From assembly GCF_003634695.1 (NCBI RefSeq), contig NZ_RBWV01000012.1, positions 186,001-250,000 of the forward strand: 64,000 nt of DNA, given 5' to 3'. Under the pieces are notes generated by a model that made no database searches, was not told the origin of the DNA, and saw only the letters and a list, made by a program, of their open reading frames with translations. Source of the stretch: Motilibacter peucedani (GTDB lineage: Bacteria > Actinomycetota > Actinomycetes > Motilibacterales > Motilibacteraceae). Each line of letters opens with the position of its first letter. The stretch's first letter is position 1. This document shows, piece by piece, positions 9,074-17,283 of this stretch. The position numbers and the translations under genes are program-made.

Positions 9074-10204
9074 GTGGCTTCTGACCACTACGCCGTCCTC
9101 GGTGTCTCGAGGGACGCGTCCGCGGACGAGATCAAGCGGGCCTACCGCAAGATGGCCCGCGAGCTCCACCCGGACGTCAACCCCGACCCGGCCACCCAGG
9201 ACCGGTTCAAGGAGGTGACGCACGCCTACGAGGTGCTCTCCGACCCGGCCAAGCGCGAGCGCTACGACCTGGGCGGCGACCCCAACGGCGCCGGCGGGGG
9301 CTTCGGCCAGGGCTTCGGCTTCAACGACATCATGGACGCGTTCTTCGGCGCGGCCTCCGGCGCCGGCCCGGGCGGCCGCGGCCCCCGGCCGCGCCAGCGC
9401 CGCGGCCAGGACGCGCTCATCGGCATCGAGCTCGACCTGCGCGAGGCCGCGTTCGGCGCCACCCGCGAGATCCAGGTCGACACGGCCGTCCGCTGCCCCA
9501 CCTGCGACGGCGCCGGCACCGCACCCGGCACCACGACCCAGACCTGCCAGATCTGCCACGGCCGCGGCGAGACCCAGCACGTGACCCGCAGCTTCCTCGG
9601 CCAGGTCATGACCTCGCGGCCGTGCGTCGCCTGCCAGGGCTACGGCACGGTCATCCCCTCGCCCTGCCACGAGTGCGACGGCGAGGGCCGCATACGCACC
9701 CGCCGCTCGCTCACCATCAAGATCCCCGCCGGCGTCGACACCGGCACCCGCATCCAGCTGGCCGGCGAGGGCGAGATCGGCCAGGGCGGCGGCCCGGCGG
9801 GCGACCTCTACGTCGAGGTCGTCGAGAAGCCCGACGACCTGTTCACCCGCAACGGCGACGACCTCCACGTCACGCTCACGCTGCCCATGACGGCCGCCGC
9901 GCTCGGCACCAAGGTCTCCCTCGACACGCTCGACGGGCCCGAGATGATCGAGATCCGCCCGGGCACGCAGCCGGGCCAGACGATCCCGCTCACTGGCCGA
10001 GGCATCACGCACCTGCGCGGCGGGGGGCGGGGCGACCTGCTGCTGCACGTCGACGTCGCGACGCCGACCCGCCTCGACGCCGAGCAGGAGGAGCTGCTGC
10101 GCCGCCTGGCCGAGCTGCGCGGCGAGGAGCGGCCCGAGGGCGCCTTCCGCGCCGGCCAGTCGGGCTTCTTCTCCCGGCTGCGCGACGCCTTCAACGGGCG
10201 GTGA
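9074..10204 (+). CDS. dnaJ: Molecular chaperone DnaJ (HrcA-linked copy)
   Basis: A 376-residue type I J-protein, co-chaperone of DnaK. The J domain has HPD at about residues 33-35. A short Gly/Phe-rich linker ([18 protein letters not shown]) follows, then four CxxCxGxG zinc motifs: CPTCDGAG (from about 141), [16 protein letters not shown] and CHECDGEG, then the two C-terminal beta domains. The start GTG 9074 has GGAG 9 nt upstream and gives the usual [15 protein letters not shown] beginning. It follows hrcA and its TGA overlaps the GTG of rsmE (GTGA). The linkage to hrcA is typical of the second actinobacterial DnaJ, distinct from the one in the dnaK operon. Confidence 0.96.
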   Translation: MASDHYAVLGVSRDASADEIKRAYRKMARELHPDVNPDPATQDRFKEVTHAYEVLSDPAKRERYDLGGDPNGAGGGFGQGFGFNDIMDAFFGAASGAGPGGRGPRPRQRRGQDALIGIELDLREAAFGATREIQVDTAVRCPTCDGAGTAPGTTTQTCQICHGRGETQHVTRSFLGQVMTSRPCVACQGYGTVIPSPCHECDGEGRIRTRRSLTIKIPAGVDTGTRIQLAGEGEIGQGGGPAGDLYVEVVEKPDDLFTRNGDDLHVTLTLPMTAAALGTKVSLDTLDGPEMIEIRPGTQPGQTIPLTGRGITHLRGGGRGDLLLHVDVATPTRLDAEQEELLRRLAELRGEERPEGAFRAGQSGFFSRLRDAFNGR

Positions 10205-10938
10205 CCGCCCCGGTCTTCGTCCTCGCGCCGCTGCCGGCCGTCGTCGGCGGGCGCGTCGAGCTGGCCGGGTCCGAGGGCCGGCACGCCGCACGCGTACGCC
10301 GTGTCGAGCCGGGCGAGCACGTCGACCTCGTCGACGGGCGGGGGAGACGGGCCTCGTGCACCGTGGAGTCGGTCGCCGGTGACACCGTGGCACTGGCCGT
10401 CGGCTCGCTGGTCGAGGAGCCGGCGCCCGCGCCCCGGGTCGTCGTCGTCCAGGCGCTGCCCAAGGGCGAGCGCGGCGAGCTGGCGGTCGAGCTGATGAGC
10501 GAGGTCGGCGTCGACGTCGTCGTCCCGTGGTCGGCCGCGCGCTGCGTGGCGCAGTGGAAGGGCGAGCGCGGCGCGAAGTCGCTCGAGCGTTGGCGCTCGA
10601 CGGCGCGCGAGGCGGGCAAGCAGTCACGGCGTGCCCGCTTCGCCGAGGTCGCCGACCTCGCGACCACCCGCCAGGTCGCGGCGCTGCTCTCCGGTGCTGC
10701 CGTCGCCGCCGTGCTCTCCGAGGAGTCCGCCGCTCCTCTCTCGGGACTCGAGCCGCCCGCGTCGGGCGACGTCGTCCTCGTCGTCGGCCCCGAGGGCGGC
10801 ATCACGCCCGAGGAGCTGGCCACCTTCGCCGCAGCAGGCGCCACCGCGATGCGCCTCGGCCCGTCGGTGCTCCGCACCTCCACCGCCGGCGCCGCCGCAG
10901 CCGCCGTCGTCCTCAGCCGCACCCCCCGCTGGCGCTGA
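10201..10938 (+). CDS. rsmE: 16S rRNA m3U1498 methyltransferase RsmE
   Basis: A 245-residue SPOUT methyltransferase that methylates N3 of U1498 in 16S rRNA. The N-terminal PUA-like part has GRHAARVRR; the knot part has [25 protein letters not shown] (from about residue 195) and [18 protein letters not shown] near the end, which forms the S-adenosylmethionine pocket. GTG 10201 overlaps the dnaJ stop by 4 nt, so it is probably co-transcribed and translationally coupled with hrcA-dnaJ and would share CIRCE control. Confidence 0.95.
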   Translation: MTAPVFVLAPLPAVVGGRVELAGSEGRHAARVRRVEPGEHVDLVDGRGRRASCTVESVAGDTVALAVGSLVEEPAPAPRVVVVQALPKGERGELAVELMSEVGVDVVVPWSAARCVAQWKGERGAKSLERWRSTAREAGKQSRRARFAEVADLATTRQVAALLSGAAVAAVLSEESAAPLSGLEPPASGDVVLVVGPEGGITPEELATFAAAGATAMRLGPSVLRTSTAGAAAAAVVLSRTPRWR

Positions 10939-10962
10939 CCTCTCGGCTCCCGCCGCGGCGAT

Positions 10963-11028
10963 GTTGATCGGCCAGGGCGATCAACCTCGCGCCAGGCCTA
11001 TGCGAATTGCTCGGCCCGGCGCGAGGTT
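10963..11028. repeat. Two overlapping intergenic inverted repeats
   Basis: Arm GTTGATCG at 10963-10970 pairs with CGATCAAC at 10978-10985 (7-nt loop). Arm AACCTCGCGCC at 10983-10993 pairs with GGCGCGAGGTT at 11018-11028 (24-nt loop). The two share the bases AAC. They follow rsmE and have no T-tract; either terminator or palindromic repeat element. Confidence 0.7.
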
Positions 11029-11140
11029 CGTGGGCCTCGCCGCCCGCGGACCCGTCCGAGAGGCGCCGGCCGCACGCGTACGCCGCGTGCCGTTCACCGA
11101 CGCGTCAGGTCGACGTCGGCTGCCCGACCCCTGCCCCTCC

Positions 11141-11146
11141 TAGCGT
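11141..11146 (+). promoter_or_regulatory. Candidate -10 box for the PHP-domain gene
   Basis: TAGCGT fits TAnnnT. A start about 7 nt downstream would leave a leader of about 55 nt that contains the GAGGAG ribosome site. No clear -35 is seen. Confidence 0.35.
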
Positions 11147-11208
11147 CCGGGGTGCTTGCGCACGCGAGCTCTTCCAGCACGCTTGACGGACGTCGAGGAG
11201 ACGCAGCC

Positions 11209-12945
11209 ATGGGCCACGGCCACCACCACGGGGACCACACGCACGACCACCCGCACGACCACTCGCACGAGTCTTCCGGCCTGGCCGGCGACATCGCCGA
11301 CCTGAGCATCCCGGACTCGGCGCTCAGCCCGCGCGACCGCTCGCGCCGCGACCTGCTGCGCGGGGCCGGTGTCCTCGGTGCCGGTGCCGCCGCCCTGACG
11401 GTCTTCGGCTCGACCGGTGTCGCCGTCGCCGCCGAGACGGGCCACGGCAAGTCCAAGCCGGTCGACGACGACGAGTACACCTACCTCGCCGGTGACCACC
11501 ACATCCACACCCAGTTCAGCTCGGACGCGCTCTACAAGCCGGAACAGCAGGCCCGCCGCGGCGCGGAGTACGGCCTCGACTGGCTGGTCATCACCGACCA
11601 CGGCAGCGTCGCGCACGCCAAGCTCGGCGTCGAGAACGTCAACCCGCACGTCAAGAACGCGCGCGTCGAGACGCCCCGCACACTGGTCTTCCAAGGTCTG
11701 GAGTGGAACATCCCGGCCGCCGAGCACGGCACCGTGTTCGTCGCCCCCGGCGCGAACGAGGTCGCGGTCCTCAAGGAGTTCGAGAACACCTTCGACGGCG
11801 CGGTGACCGGCACGACCGACGGGACCCCCGGCGGCCCGGTGACGCCGGCCAACGAGGCCCTGGCCATCAAGGGCATCGAGTGGATGACCGCGCAGAAGAA
11901 GGCCGGCCGTGTCGCCGACGCGATCATGTTCGCGAACCACCCGGCGCGCAAGGGCATCGACTCGCCGCACGAGCTGCGCGCCTGGCGCGACGCTGCTCCC
12001 GGCACGTTCGTCGGCTTCGAGGGTGCTCCGGGCCACCAGGCCTCGCAGCTCTCCGGCGGCGCGCGCGGCGAGTACGGCTTCGCGCCCGGCTCGTCGAGCT
12101 TCCCGGGCTACCCGATCGAGTCCTACCGCACCCACGGCGGCTTCGACTGGATGACCGCGACCGTCGGAGGTCTCTGGGACTCGCTGCTGGCCGAGGGCAA
12201 GCCGTGGTGGATCACCGCGAACTCCGACAGCCACCAGGTCTTCGGCGACACCCTCGTGCGCCCGACCGGGCAGGACGACCAGGCGTGGTTCGACGCCCAC
12301 GGCCAGTACCCCGACCCGGTCGACAGCGGCACCGCCCAGACCAACCGCGCCGACTTCTTCCCCGGCTACTACAGCCGCACCCACGTCGGCGTGACGAGCT
12401 TCGGCTACCTGCCCGTCATGGCCGGCCTGCGCGCCGGCAACGTCTGGGTCGACCACGGCCAGCTCATCGACGGCATCGCCGCAAAGGTCCGCCACCGCGG
12501 TCCGGGCGCGCAGACGACCGCCACGCTCGGCGGCGTGCTCACCGCCCGGCGGGGCGACCGGGTGGACCTCGAGGTGACCATCGACCTCGCCAGCCGCCCC
12601 AACAACAACGGCGACTGGCCGCTGCTCAAGCGCGTCGACGTCATCCGCGGATTCCTCACCGGCGCGGCGACCGACAAGGACACCTTCCACGCTCCGAGCG
12701 CGGCGGTGGTCGAGTCGTTCGACATCACGCAGAAGGCCGGCCGGGTCACGCTCTCGCTGCGCTTCAAGAGCGTCGAGCGCTCGTTCTACCTGCGCCTGCG
12801 CGGCACGGACGCACGGCGTACGGCGACCGGCCTGCTCGGCGCGAAGGTCGACCCCGAGGGTCCGGCCATGGACGTCCCCGGTGTCGGGTCGCCGTGGGAG
12901 GACCTCTGGTTCTACACGAACCCGATCTGGGTCGCGGTCGCCTGA
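11209..12945 (+). CDS. Tat-exported PHP-domain metal-dependent phosphoesterase
   Basis: A 578-residue protein predicted to hydrolyse phosphoesters outside the membrane. The start ATG 11209 has GAGGAG 8 nt upstream. Residues 2-20 are GHGHHHGDHTHDHPHDHSH, a metal-binding-type leader placed before the export signal. A twin-arginine signal follows: RSRRDLLRGAGVLGAG (RR near 44). The PHP core has GDHHIHTQFS (about 96), WLVITDHG (about 125-131), FANHPARKG and ANSDSHQVFG (about 337), supplying the usual His/Asp metal ligands. The C-terminal 130 residues look beta-rich. It has its own candidate promoter and is followed 20 nt later by an unknown gene. Export with a folded metal centre fits Tat; substrate unknown. 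Confidence 0.88.
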   Translation: MGHGHHHGDHTHDHPHDHSHESSGLAGDIADLSIPDSALSPRDRSRRDLLRGAGVLGAGAAALTVFGSTGVAVAAETGHGKSKPVDDDEYTYLAGDHHIHTQFSSDALYKPEQQARRGAEYGLDWLVITDHGSVAHAKLGVENVNPHVKNARVETPRTLVFQGLEWNIPAAEHGTVFVAPGANEVAVLKEFENTFDGAVTGTTDGTPGGPVTPANEALAIKGIEWMTAQKKAGRVADAIMFANHPARKGIDSPHELRAWRDAAPGTFVGFEGAPGHQASQLSGGARGEYGFAPGSSSFPGYPIESYRTHGGFDWMTATVGGLWDSLLAEGKPWWITANSDSHQVFGDTLVRPTGQDDQAWFDAHGQYPDPVDSGTAQTNRADFFPGYYSRTHVGVTSFGYLPVMAGLRAGNVWVDHGQLIDGIAAKVRHRGPGAQTTATLGGVLTARRGDRVDLEVTIDLASRPNNNGDWPLLKRVDVIRGFLTGAATDKDTFHAPSAAVVESFDITQKAGRVTLSLRFKSVERSFYLRLRGTDARRTATGLLGAKVDPEGPAMDVPGVGSPWEDLWFYTNPIWVAVA

Positions 12946-12965
12946 GCAGCAGGGACCCTGCCGCC

Positions 12966-13547
12966 ATGGGCAACGAGGTGTACGTGGGGGCCAGCAGGTG
13001 CGACCGCGAGCTCCACGACGCGGAGCACCTGCTGGGCGGGCTCGTCGCCGCCCTGCGCCCGCTGGGCGAGGTGTCGCTCGCCTGCACGCACGTGGTGACG
13101 GTGCCGTGGCGTCACGAAGCCGTTTCCGTGGCGGTGTCGAATGCAGACGACGAGGCGGTCCTCGCCGCGGCGACGGCGGCAGTAGGAGCGGGGGCGACCG
13201 TCGTGGTGCTGTCGGGGTCGGCGCGGTCCAGCGCCGGCCCCGACAACGCCGGCGCCGCCGCGGCCGCCGAGTCGCTGCGCGACCGCTCCGGCGGTCGCGC
13301 AGTGGTCTTCGCTGGTCAGGAGAGGCTCCTGGGCGAGCTCCCGTTGTCCGAGGCGGTCCAGGTCTCCGACCTCGACGGCGTGCTCAGCATGGCGGGGGAG
13401 CCGGCGCCCGACGCGGTGCTCGTCACCCGCGACCACGTGCGTCCCGAGCTCGTCGGCGGGAGGCTGCTGCTGCGTACGCAGCACGAGGACCCGTCGCGCC
13501 TGGTCCCGTGGGAGCCGCCGGTCGTCCACCAGTGCGGCGGCCACTAG
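12966..13547 (+). CDS. Hypothetical protein, unrecognised
   Basis: A 193-residue soluble protein that I do not recognise. It starts ATG 12966 with CAGGGA about 12 nt upstream and reads MGNEVYVGASRCDRELHDAE. It has alternating hydrophobic strands (THVVTVPWRHEAVSVAVS, ATVVVLSGSAR) and a Cys/His-containing end (VVHQCGGH). No signal peptide or membrane segment. It follows the PHP gene closely and may share its transcript. Its TAG stop (13545-13547) shares the palindrome CTAG with the stop of the convergent MFS gene. Confidence 0.7.
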   Translation: MGNEVYVGASRCDRELHDAEHLLGGLVAALRPLGEVSLACTHVVTVPWRHEAVSVAVSNADDEAVLAAATAAVGAGATVVVLSGSARSSAGPDNAGAAAAAESLRDRSGGRAVVFAGQERLLGELPLSEAVQVSDLDGVLSMAGEPAPDAVLVTRDHVRPELVGGRLLLRTQHEDPSRLVPWEPPVVHQCGGH

Positions 13548-14782
13548 GACAGCTCGTCGACCTCCCGGGCGCGGCCGACCACGGCCGCGACCGGCAGGCA
13601 CGACAGGCACATCAGGCCCGCGGCCACCCACAGCGTGGTCCGGGCGCCGACGAGCGACCCCAGCACGCCGCCGAGCAGCGCGCCGAGCGGGAACAGCCCC
13701 ATGATGAGGAACCGGCTCGTCGCCGACACCCGCGAGAGCAGGTGCTCCGGCACCAGCCGCTGGCGCAGGCTGACGCTGGTCACCGCGTAGACGATCTGGC
13801 CCGCCTCGCCGGCAGCGGCGCTCACGACGAGCAGGGCGATCGACGCGGCGCCGGAGTCCCAGGCGAACGGCCCCAGCAACGTCAGCGGTGCGCTCACCGC
13901 GACGGACAGCCAGGTCAACCGTGCGGACCCGAACCAACGGCCGAGCGACGGGATGCAGGCGGCCCCCACCATCACGGCCACCGAACCGGCTGCCATGACG
14001 GCGCCGATCGCCGCGGGCGAGAGGCCCAGCGTGTGGGCCATGAAGACCACGGTCACCGCGGAGGCGACCGCGAAGGAGAAGTTGCCCAGCGCGCTGCACA
14101 GCGCCAGCGCGCGCAGCACGCGGCTGCCGAGCACGAAGCGCAGGCCCTCCTCGACCTCGGCGCGCAGCCGGGTCCGCGCCACCCGGGCGGGCGGGGGAGC
14201 CTCCTGCGCACGGATCGCGAGCAGCGACACCGCTGACACCGCGAACGTCGCCGCCTGCACGGCGACGACGTCCGCCGCCCCCAGCACCCCGACCAGCCAC
14301 CCGCCGAGCCCCGGCCCGGCAACCTGGCCGGTGGCGCGCACGGCCTCGAGCGCCGAGTTGCCGGCCAGCACCCGGTCGCGGCCGACCAGCCCGGGCAGGT
14401 AGCTCTGGTAGCCCACGTCGAAGAACACGCGTGCGAAGCCCACCAGCAGCGACACGACCACCAGCTGCCCGATGCCGAGGACGCCTGCTGCGGCGGCGAC
14501 CGGGATGCTCGCGAGCAGCACCGCCCGCACGAGGTCGCAGGCGACGAGGACCGGGCGGCGGCGTACGCGGTCGAGCCACGCGCCCGCCGGCAGCCCGACC
14601 AGCGCGAACGACACGGTCGCCGACGCGCTGACGAGACCGAGCTCGAACGGCGAGGCGTCGAGGACGAGCACGGCGAGCAGGGGGACCGCTACGCCGCTGA
14701 CCTGCGTGCCGAGCTGGCTCGTGGTCTGGCCCAGCAGGAGCAGCCTGAAGTCGCGGTCGGCGAGCAGCAAGTCCTCGGGCAT
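13544..14782 (-). CDS. MFS transporter (EntS/macrolide-efflux-like)
   Basis: A 412-residue membrane protein with about 12 hydrophobic segments. The N-terminus LLLADRDFRLLLLGQTTSQLG and the loop AGAWLDRVRRRPVLVACD (motif A-like) are typical of the MFS_3/EntS type that exports siderophores or drugs; the substrate cannot be told. The start ATG 14782 gives the family-typical MPEDLLLADRDF; no Shine-Dalgarno is seen, but TAGCGT lies 8 nt upstream, so it may be leaderless. It converges on the preceding gene with overlapping stops (TAG of each strand within CTAG 13544-13547) and is divergent from the ECF sigma gene. Confidence 0.88.
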   Translation of the reverse strand: MPEDLLLADRDFRLLLLGQTTSQLGTQVSGVAVPLLAVLVLDASPFELGLVSASATVSFALVGLPAGAWLDRVRRRPVLVACDLVRAVLLASIPVAAAAGVLGIGQLVVVSLLVGFARVFFDVGYQSYLPGLVGRDRVLAGNSALEAVRATGQVAGPGLGGWLVGVLGAADVVAVQAATFAVSAVSLLAIRAQEAPPPARVARTRLRAEVEEGLRFVLGSRVLRALALCSALGNFSFAVASAVTVVFMAHTLGLSPAAIGAVMAAGSVAVMVGAACIPSLGRWFGSARLTWLSVAVSAPLTLLGPFAWDSGAASIALLVVSAAAGEAGQIVYAVTSVSLRQRLVPEHLLSRVSATSRFLIMGLFPLGALLGGVLGSLVGARTTLWVAAGLMCLSCLPVAAVVGRAREVDELS

Positions 14783-14790
14783 CGGTCCCG

Positions 14791-14796
14791 ACGCTA
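14791..14796 (-). promoter_or_regulatory. Candidate -10 box of the MFS gene (leaderless)
   Basis: TAGCGT on the minus strand ends 8 nt before ATG 14782. There is no ribosome site and no clear -35. Confidence 0.5.
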
Positions 14797-14823
14797 GCCG
14801 ACTGGTAGACCTGAGGGAGGGAT

Positions 14824-14851
14824 GCAACCGGAGCGGCGGGAGGGGCGTACA
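14824..14851 (+). promoter_or_regulatory. Candidate ECF-type promoter (autoregulatory)
   Basis: GCAACC (14824-14829), 16 bases, then CGTACA (14846-14851). The AAC/CGT pair with 16-17 nt spacing is the general ECF promoter pattern. It lies directly before the ECF sigma gene, with a predicted start near 14858. Confidence 0.55.
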
Positions 14852-14874
14852 TCCCGGTGACAGGGAGGTGGGGC

Positions 14875-15366
14875 ATGCGCGACAGCGCACGGTTCGACGC
14901 GTTCTACGCGGCGACCAGCTCGCGGCTCGTCCGCGACATCTACCTCGCGACGGGCGACCTGGGCCGGGCCCAGGACTGCGCGGCCGAGGCCTACCTCAAG
15001 GCCTGGCAGCGCTGGGACTCGCTCGACGACGACCGCGACCCGGTCGCGTGGGTGCACACGGTGGCGTGGAGGTACGCGGTGAGCGACTGGCGCCGCGCGG
15101 TCCGGCAGGTGCGCCTGCTCGTCCGCCACGGCCCGCCGCCCGACGTGCCCCCGCCCACCGAGGACGTCGTCGCCGTGCGCGACGCGCTCGCGAAGCTGCC
15201 GGAGGCGCAGCGCGTAGCGATCGTCCTGCACCACCTGGAGGACCGCTCCGTCGCGGAGATCGCCGAGCTGCTCGGCGTCCCGACCGGCACGGTCAAGGCG
15301 CGCCTCTCCCGGGGCCGCGCCGCCCTGTCGCTCCTGCTCGACGACTCGGAGGAGTCCCTGCCATGA
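14875..15366 (+). CDS. ECF sigma factor, SigE-family type
   Basis: A 163-residue group 4 sigma factor. Region 2 spans about residues 6-70 (RFDAFYAATSSRLVRDIYLA, then AQDCAAEAYLKAWQRW, AWVHTVAWRYAVSDWRR). Region 4 spans about 100-155 (LAKLPEAQRVAIVLHHLEDR, then SVAEIAELLGVPTGTVKARL with the helix-turn-helix). The start ATG 14875 follows GGGAGGTG; a GTG at 14857 in frame would add six residues but lacks a site. Its TGA overlaps the ATG of the downstream membrane DUF4232 gene (ATGA at 15363-15366), the position where anti-sigma factors usually lie. Confidence 0.93.
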   Translation: MRDSARFDAFYAATSSRLVRDIYLATGDLGRAQDCAAEAYLKAWQRWDSLDDDRDPVAWVHTVAWRYAVSDWRRAVRQVRLLVRHGPPPDVPPPTEDVVAVRDALAKLPEAQRVAIVLHHLEDRSVAEIAELLGVPTGTVKARLSRGRAALSLLLDDSEESLP

Positions 15367-16163
15367 CCGACGACCCGAACGACGACCTCTCCGCCCGGCT
15401 CCAGCGCGTCCGCGGCGACGGCTGGCCCCCCGCGGGCGCCGGCGCGGCACTGCGCACCCGCGGCGACTCCCGGCGCAGGCGACGCGCCGCGTACGCCGGT
15501 GGCGGGCTCGTCGTCGCCGCCGCCGCGGCGGTCGGCCTGACCGCCGCGCTGGGCGACGGCGGCTCCTCGACCTCGGGGCTGCCCGGCGGGACGCTGGTCA
15601 CGACGAGCGCACAGGCCAGCGGTACCCCGACCTCGAGCGGCACCATCGCGGTCCTGCCCCCGCCGACGAGCGCAGGCACGACCGCCGGGTCGTCGTCCTC
15701 GTCGCCGAGCCCGTCGTCGTCCGGCTCCGCGTCCTCGACCGCCGCGTCCACGCCTCGCTGCGTGACGACGCAGCTGTCGGCGAGCATCACCCGCGGCGAC
15801 CCCGGGGCGGGACAGCGCTACGCCTTCCTCGAGCTCACGAACACCGGCGCCGCCTGCCGCATCCAGGGCTTCGGCGGGGTCGAGCTGCGCGACGCGGCGG
15901 GCACCGTGCTCGCCGAGCAGTCGCGCGACCGCAGCGCACCCTCGCCGCTCACCGAGCTCGCGCCCGGTGCTGCCGTGTCCTCGCGCCTGCACTGGGGCGT
16001 CGTGCCCGGCACCGGCGACCCCCAGAACGGCGCCTGCTCGCCGGGCGCCAGCGTCCTGGTCGTCACCCCGCCCGACGAGACGCACCCGCTCCAGCTGGCG
16101 TGGACCCTCGGACCGGTGTGCGGCATGCGGATCGACCAGCAGCCGTACGTGCCAGTGCAGTGA
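15363..16163 (+). CDS. Membrane-anchored DUF4232 protein, candidate ECF partner
   Basis: A 266-residue protein. Residues 1-38 are cytoplasmic with a basic stretch (RTRGDSRRRRRAAY), then one membrane segment (GGGLVVAAAAAVGLTAAL), a long Ser/Thr/Pro linker, and a DUF4232-type outer domain (CVTTQLSAS, FLELTNTGAACRIQGFGG, then CGMRI) with four cysteines. It overlaps the sigma gene by 4 nt. The layout (short inner part, one membrane helix, outer sensor) fits an anti-sigma or co-regulator, but the inner part lacks a recognisable zinc anti-sigma HxxxCxxC motif, so that role is inference. Confidence 0.82.
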   Translation: MTDDPNDDLSARLQRVRGDGWPPAGAGAALRTRGDSRRRRRAAYAGGGLVVAAAAAVGLTAALGDGGSSTSGLPGGTLVTTSAQASGTPTSSGTIAVLPPPTSAGTTAGSSSSSPSPSSSGSASSTAASTPRCVTTQLSASITRGDPGAGQRYAFLELTNTGAACRIQGFGGVELRDAAGTVLAEQSRDRSAPSPLTELAPGAAVSSRLHWGVVPGTGDPQNGACSPGASVLVVTPPDETHPLQLAWTLGPVCGMRIDQQPYVPVQ

Positions 16164-16173
16164 GGACGCGCGC

Positions 16174-17253
16174 TCAGGCGTGCAGGGTGCGCTCGAAGAA
16201 CGCGACCGTGCGCTGCATCGAGCGGGTCCACGACTCGCCGTAGAACGCGTGGTCCTGGCCGGGGTAGGTGAACAGCTGCACGTCGGCGCCCGCGCGGCGC
16301 AGACCCGCCACGGTGTCCCTGGACCACTGCGGCGGGCAGGTGCGGTCGACCTCGCCGTGGTGCACGAGCACCGGCACCTGCACGCGGTCGAAGTAGGTCG
16401 CGGGGGAGACCTCGCGCCAGAAGCGCGGGTCGGTCTGCGGTGTCCCGTGCGCCGCCAGCACCGGGTCACCGTCGGGGGAGCGGGCGGTCCACCGCTGGAA
16501 GTTCTGCCAGGTGGTCGAGCTGACGGAGTCGTAGAGCACGGCGGAGTCGACGAGCCCGGGCTGCGCGACGATCGTGTCGAGCACGACCCCGCCGCCCATC
16601 GAGCGCCCGAGCAGCCCGATGCGGTCGGGGTCGACGGCCGCGAGCCCTGAGGCGCGCAGAGCGAGCACGGCGTTGACCACGTCGACCGCGTAGCCGAGCC
16701 GCAGGTCGCGCTCGGCGTCCGGGTCCTTGGACGAGGAGGCGTGGTTGCGGTAGTCCGTGTGCAGGACGACGAAGCCCCTGCGCGCCAGGTAGTCCTGCTC
16801 CCGCGCGAGGCCGCGCCCGCTGGTGTAGATCGACAGGTCGATGTGCCCGTGCGCCAGCACCACCGTGCGGAACGGCCCCTTGCCGGTCGGCACGTCCATG
16901 ACGCCGGAGATGCGCAGCCGGCCGCTGAGGTAGGTCACCGCATACCGGGTGTAGGCCGACTGGCGGGACAGCACCCTGCCGAGCCGGAGGTCGCGCCCGT
17001 CGTAGCGCCTGGCCATCAGCGCCGGGAGCGACACCGGGTCGTTGACGGCGGGCAGTGCCGCACGGGGTGCAGGGGACGCGGGCGCCGTCGCCGTCGGGGA
17101 CGAGGAGGGGGCGGGTGCCGGCGTCGTGGTCGCCGCTGCTGGGGGCCGGGAGAGGCTCGCGGCGGGCGCCGACCCGGAGGTGCAGCCGCCCGACGCCAGA
17201 GCGGCCGCCGCGCACAGCGCGACGGCCGCGAGGGTACGTCGCATGCATCCCAT
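16174..17253 (-). CDS. Lipoprotein alpha/beta hydrolase (S9/dienelactone-type)
   Basis: A 359-residue secreted lipoprotein. The signal MRRTLAAVALCAAAALASGGC has a lipobox (LASGGC) with the modified Cys near residue 24, then a Ser/Pro/Ala linker. The hydrolase core has VVLAHGHIDLS, HTDYRNHASS, the nucleophile elbow GRSMGGG, HHGEVDRTCPP (Asp) and GQDHAFYGE (His), a full alpha/beta hydrolase triad close to prolyl oligopeptidase and acyl esterase types. I kept ATG 17253 because GGGAG is 12 nt upstream; ATG 17244 is the alternative. It converges on the DUF4232 gene with a 10-nt gap and is followed by the sugar operon. Confidence 0.9.
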   Translation of the reverse strand: MGCMRRTLAAVALCAAAALASGGCTSGSAPAASLSRPPAAATTTPAPAPSSSPTATAPASPAPRAALPAVNDPVSLPALMARRYDGRDLRLGRVLSRQSAYTRYAVTYLSGRLRISGVMDVPTGKGPFRTVVLAHGHIDLSIYTSGRGLAREQDYLARRGFVVLHTDYRNHASSSKDPDAERDLRLGYAVDVVNAVLALRASGLAAVDPDRIGLLGRSMGGGVVLDTIVAQPGLVDSAVLYDSVSSTTWQNFQRWTARSPDGDPVLAAHGTPQTDPRFWREVSPATYFDRVQVPVLVHHGEVDRTCPPQWSRDTVAGLRRAGADVQLFTYPGQDHAFYGESWTRSMQRTVAFFERTLHA

Positions 17254-17283
17254 CGTGCAGGGCGACTCCCCGAGGCGCTACCG

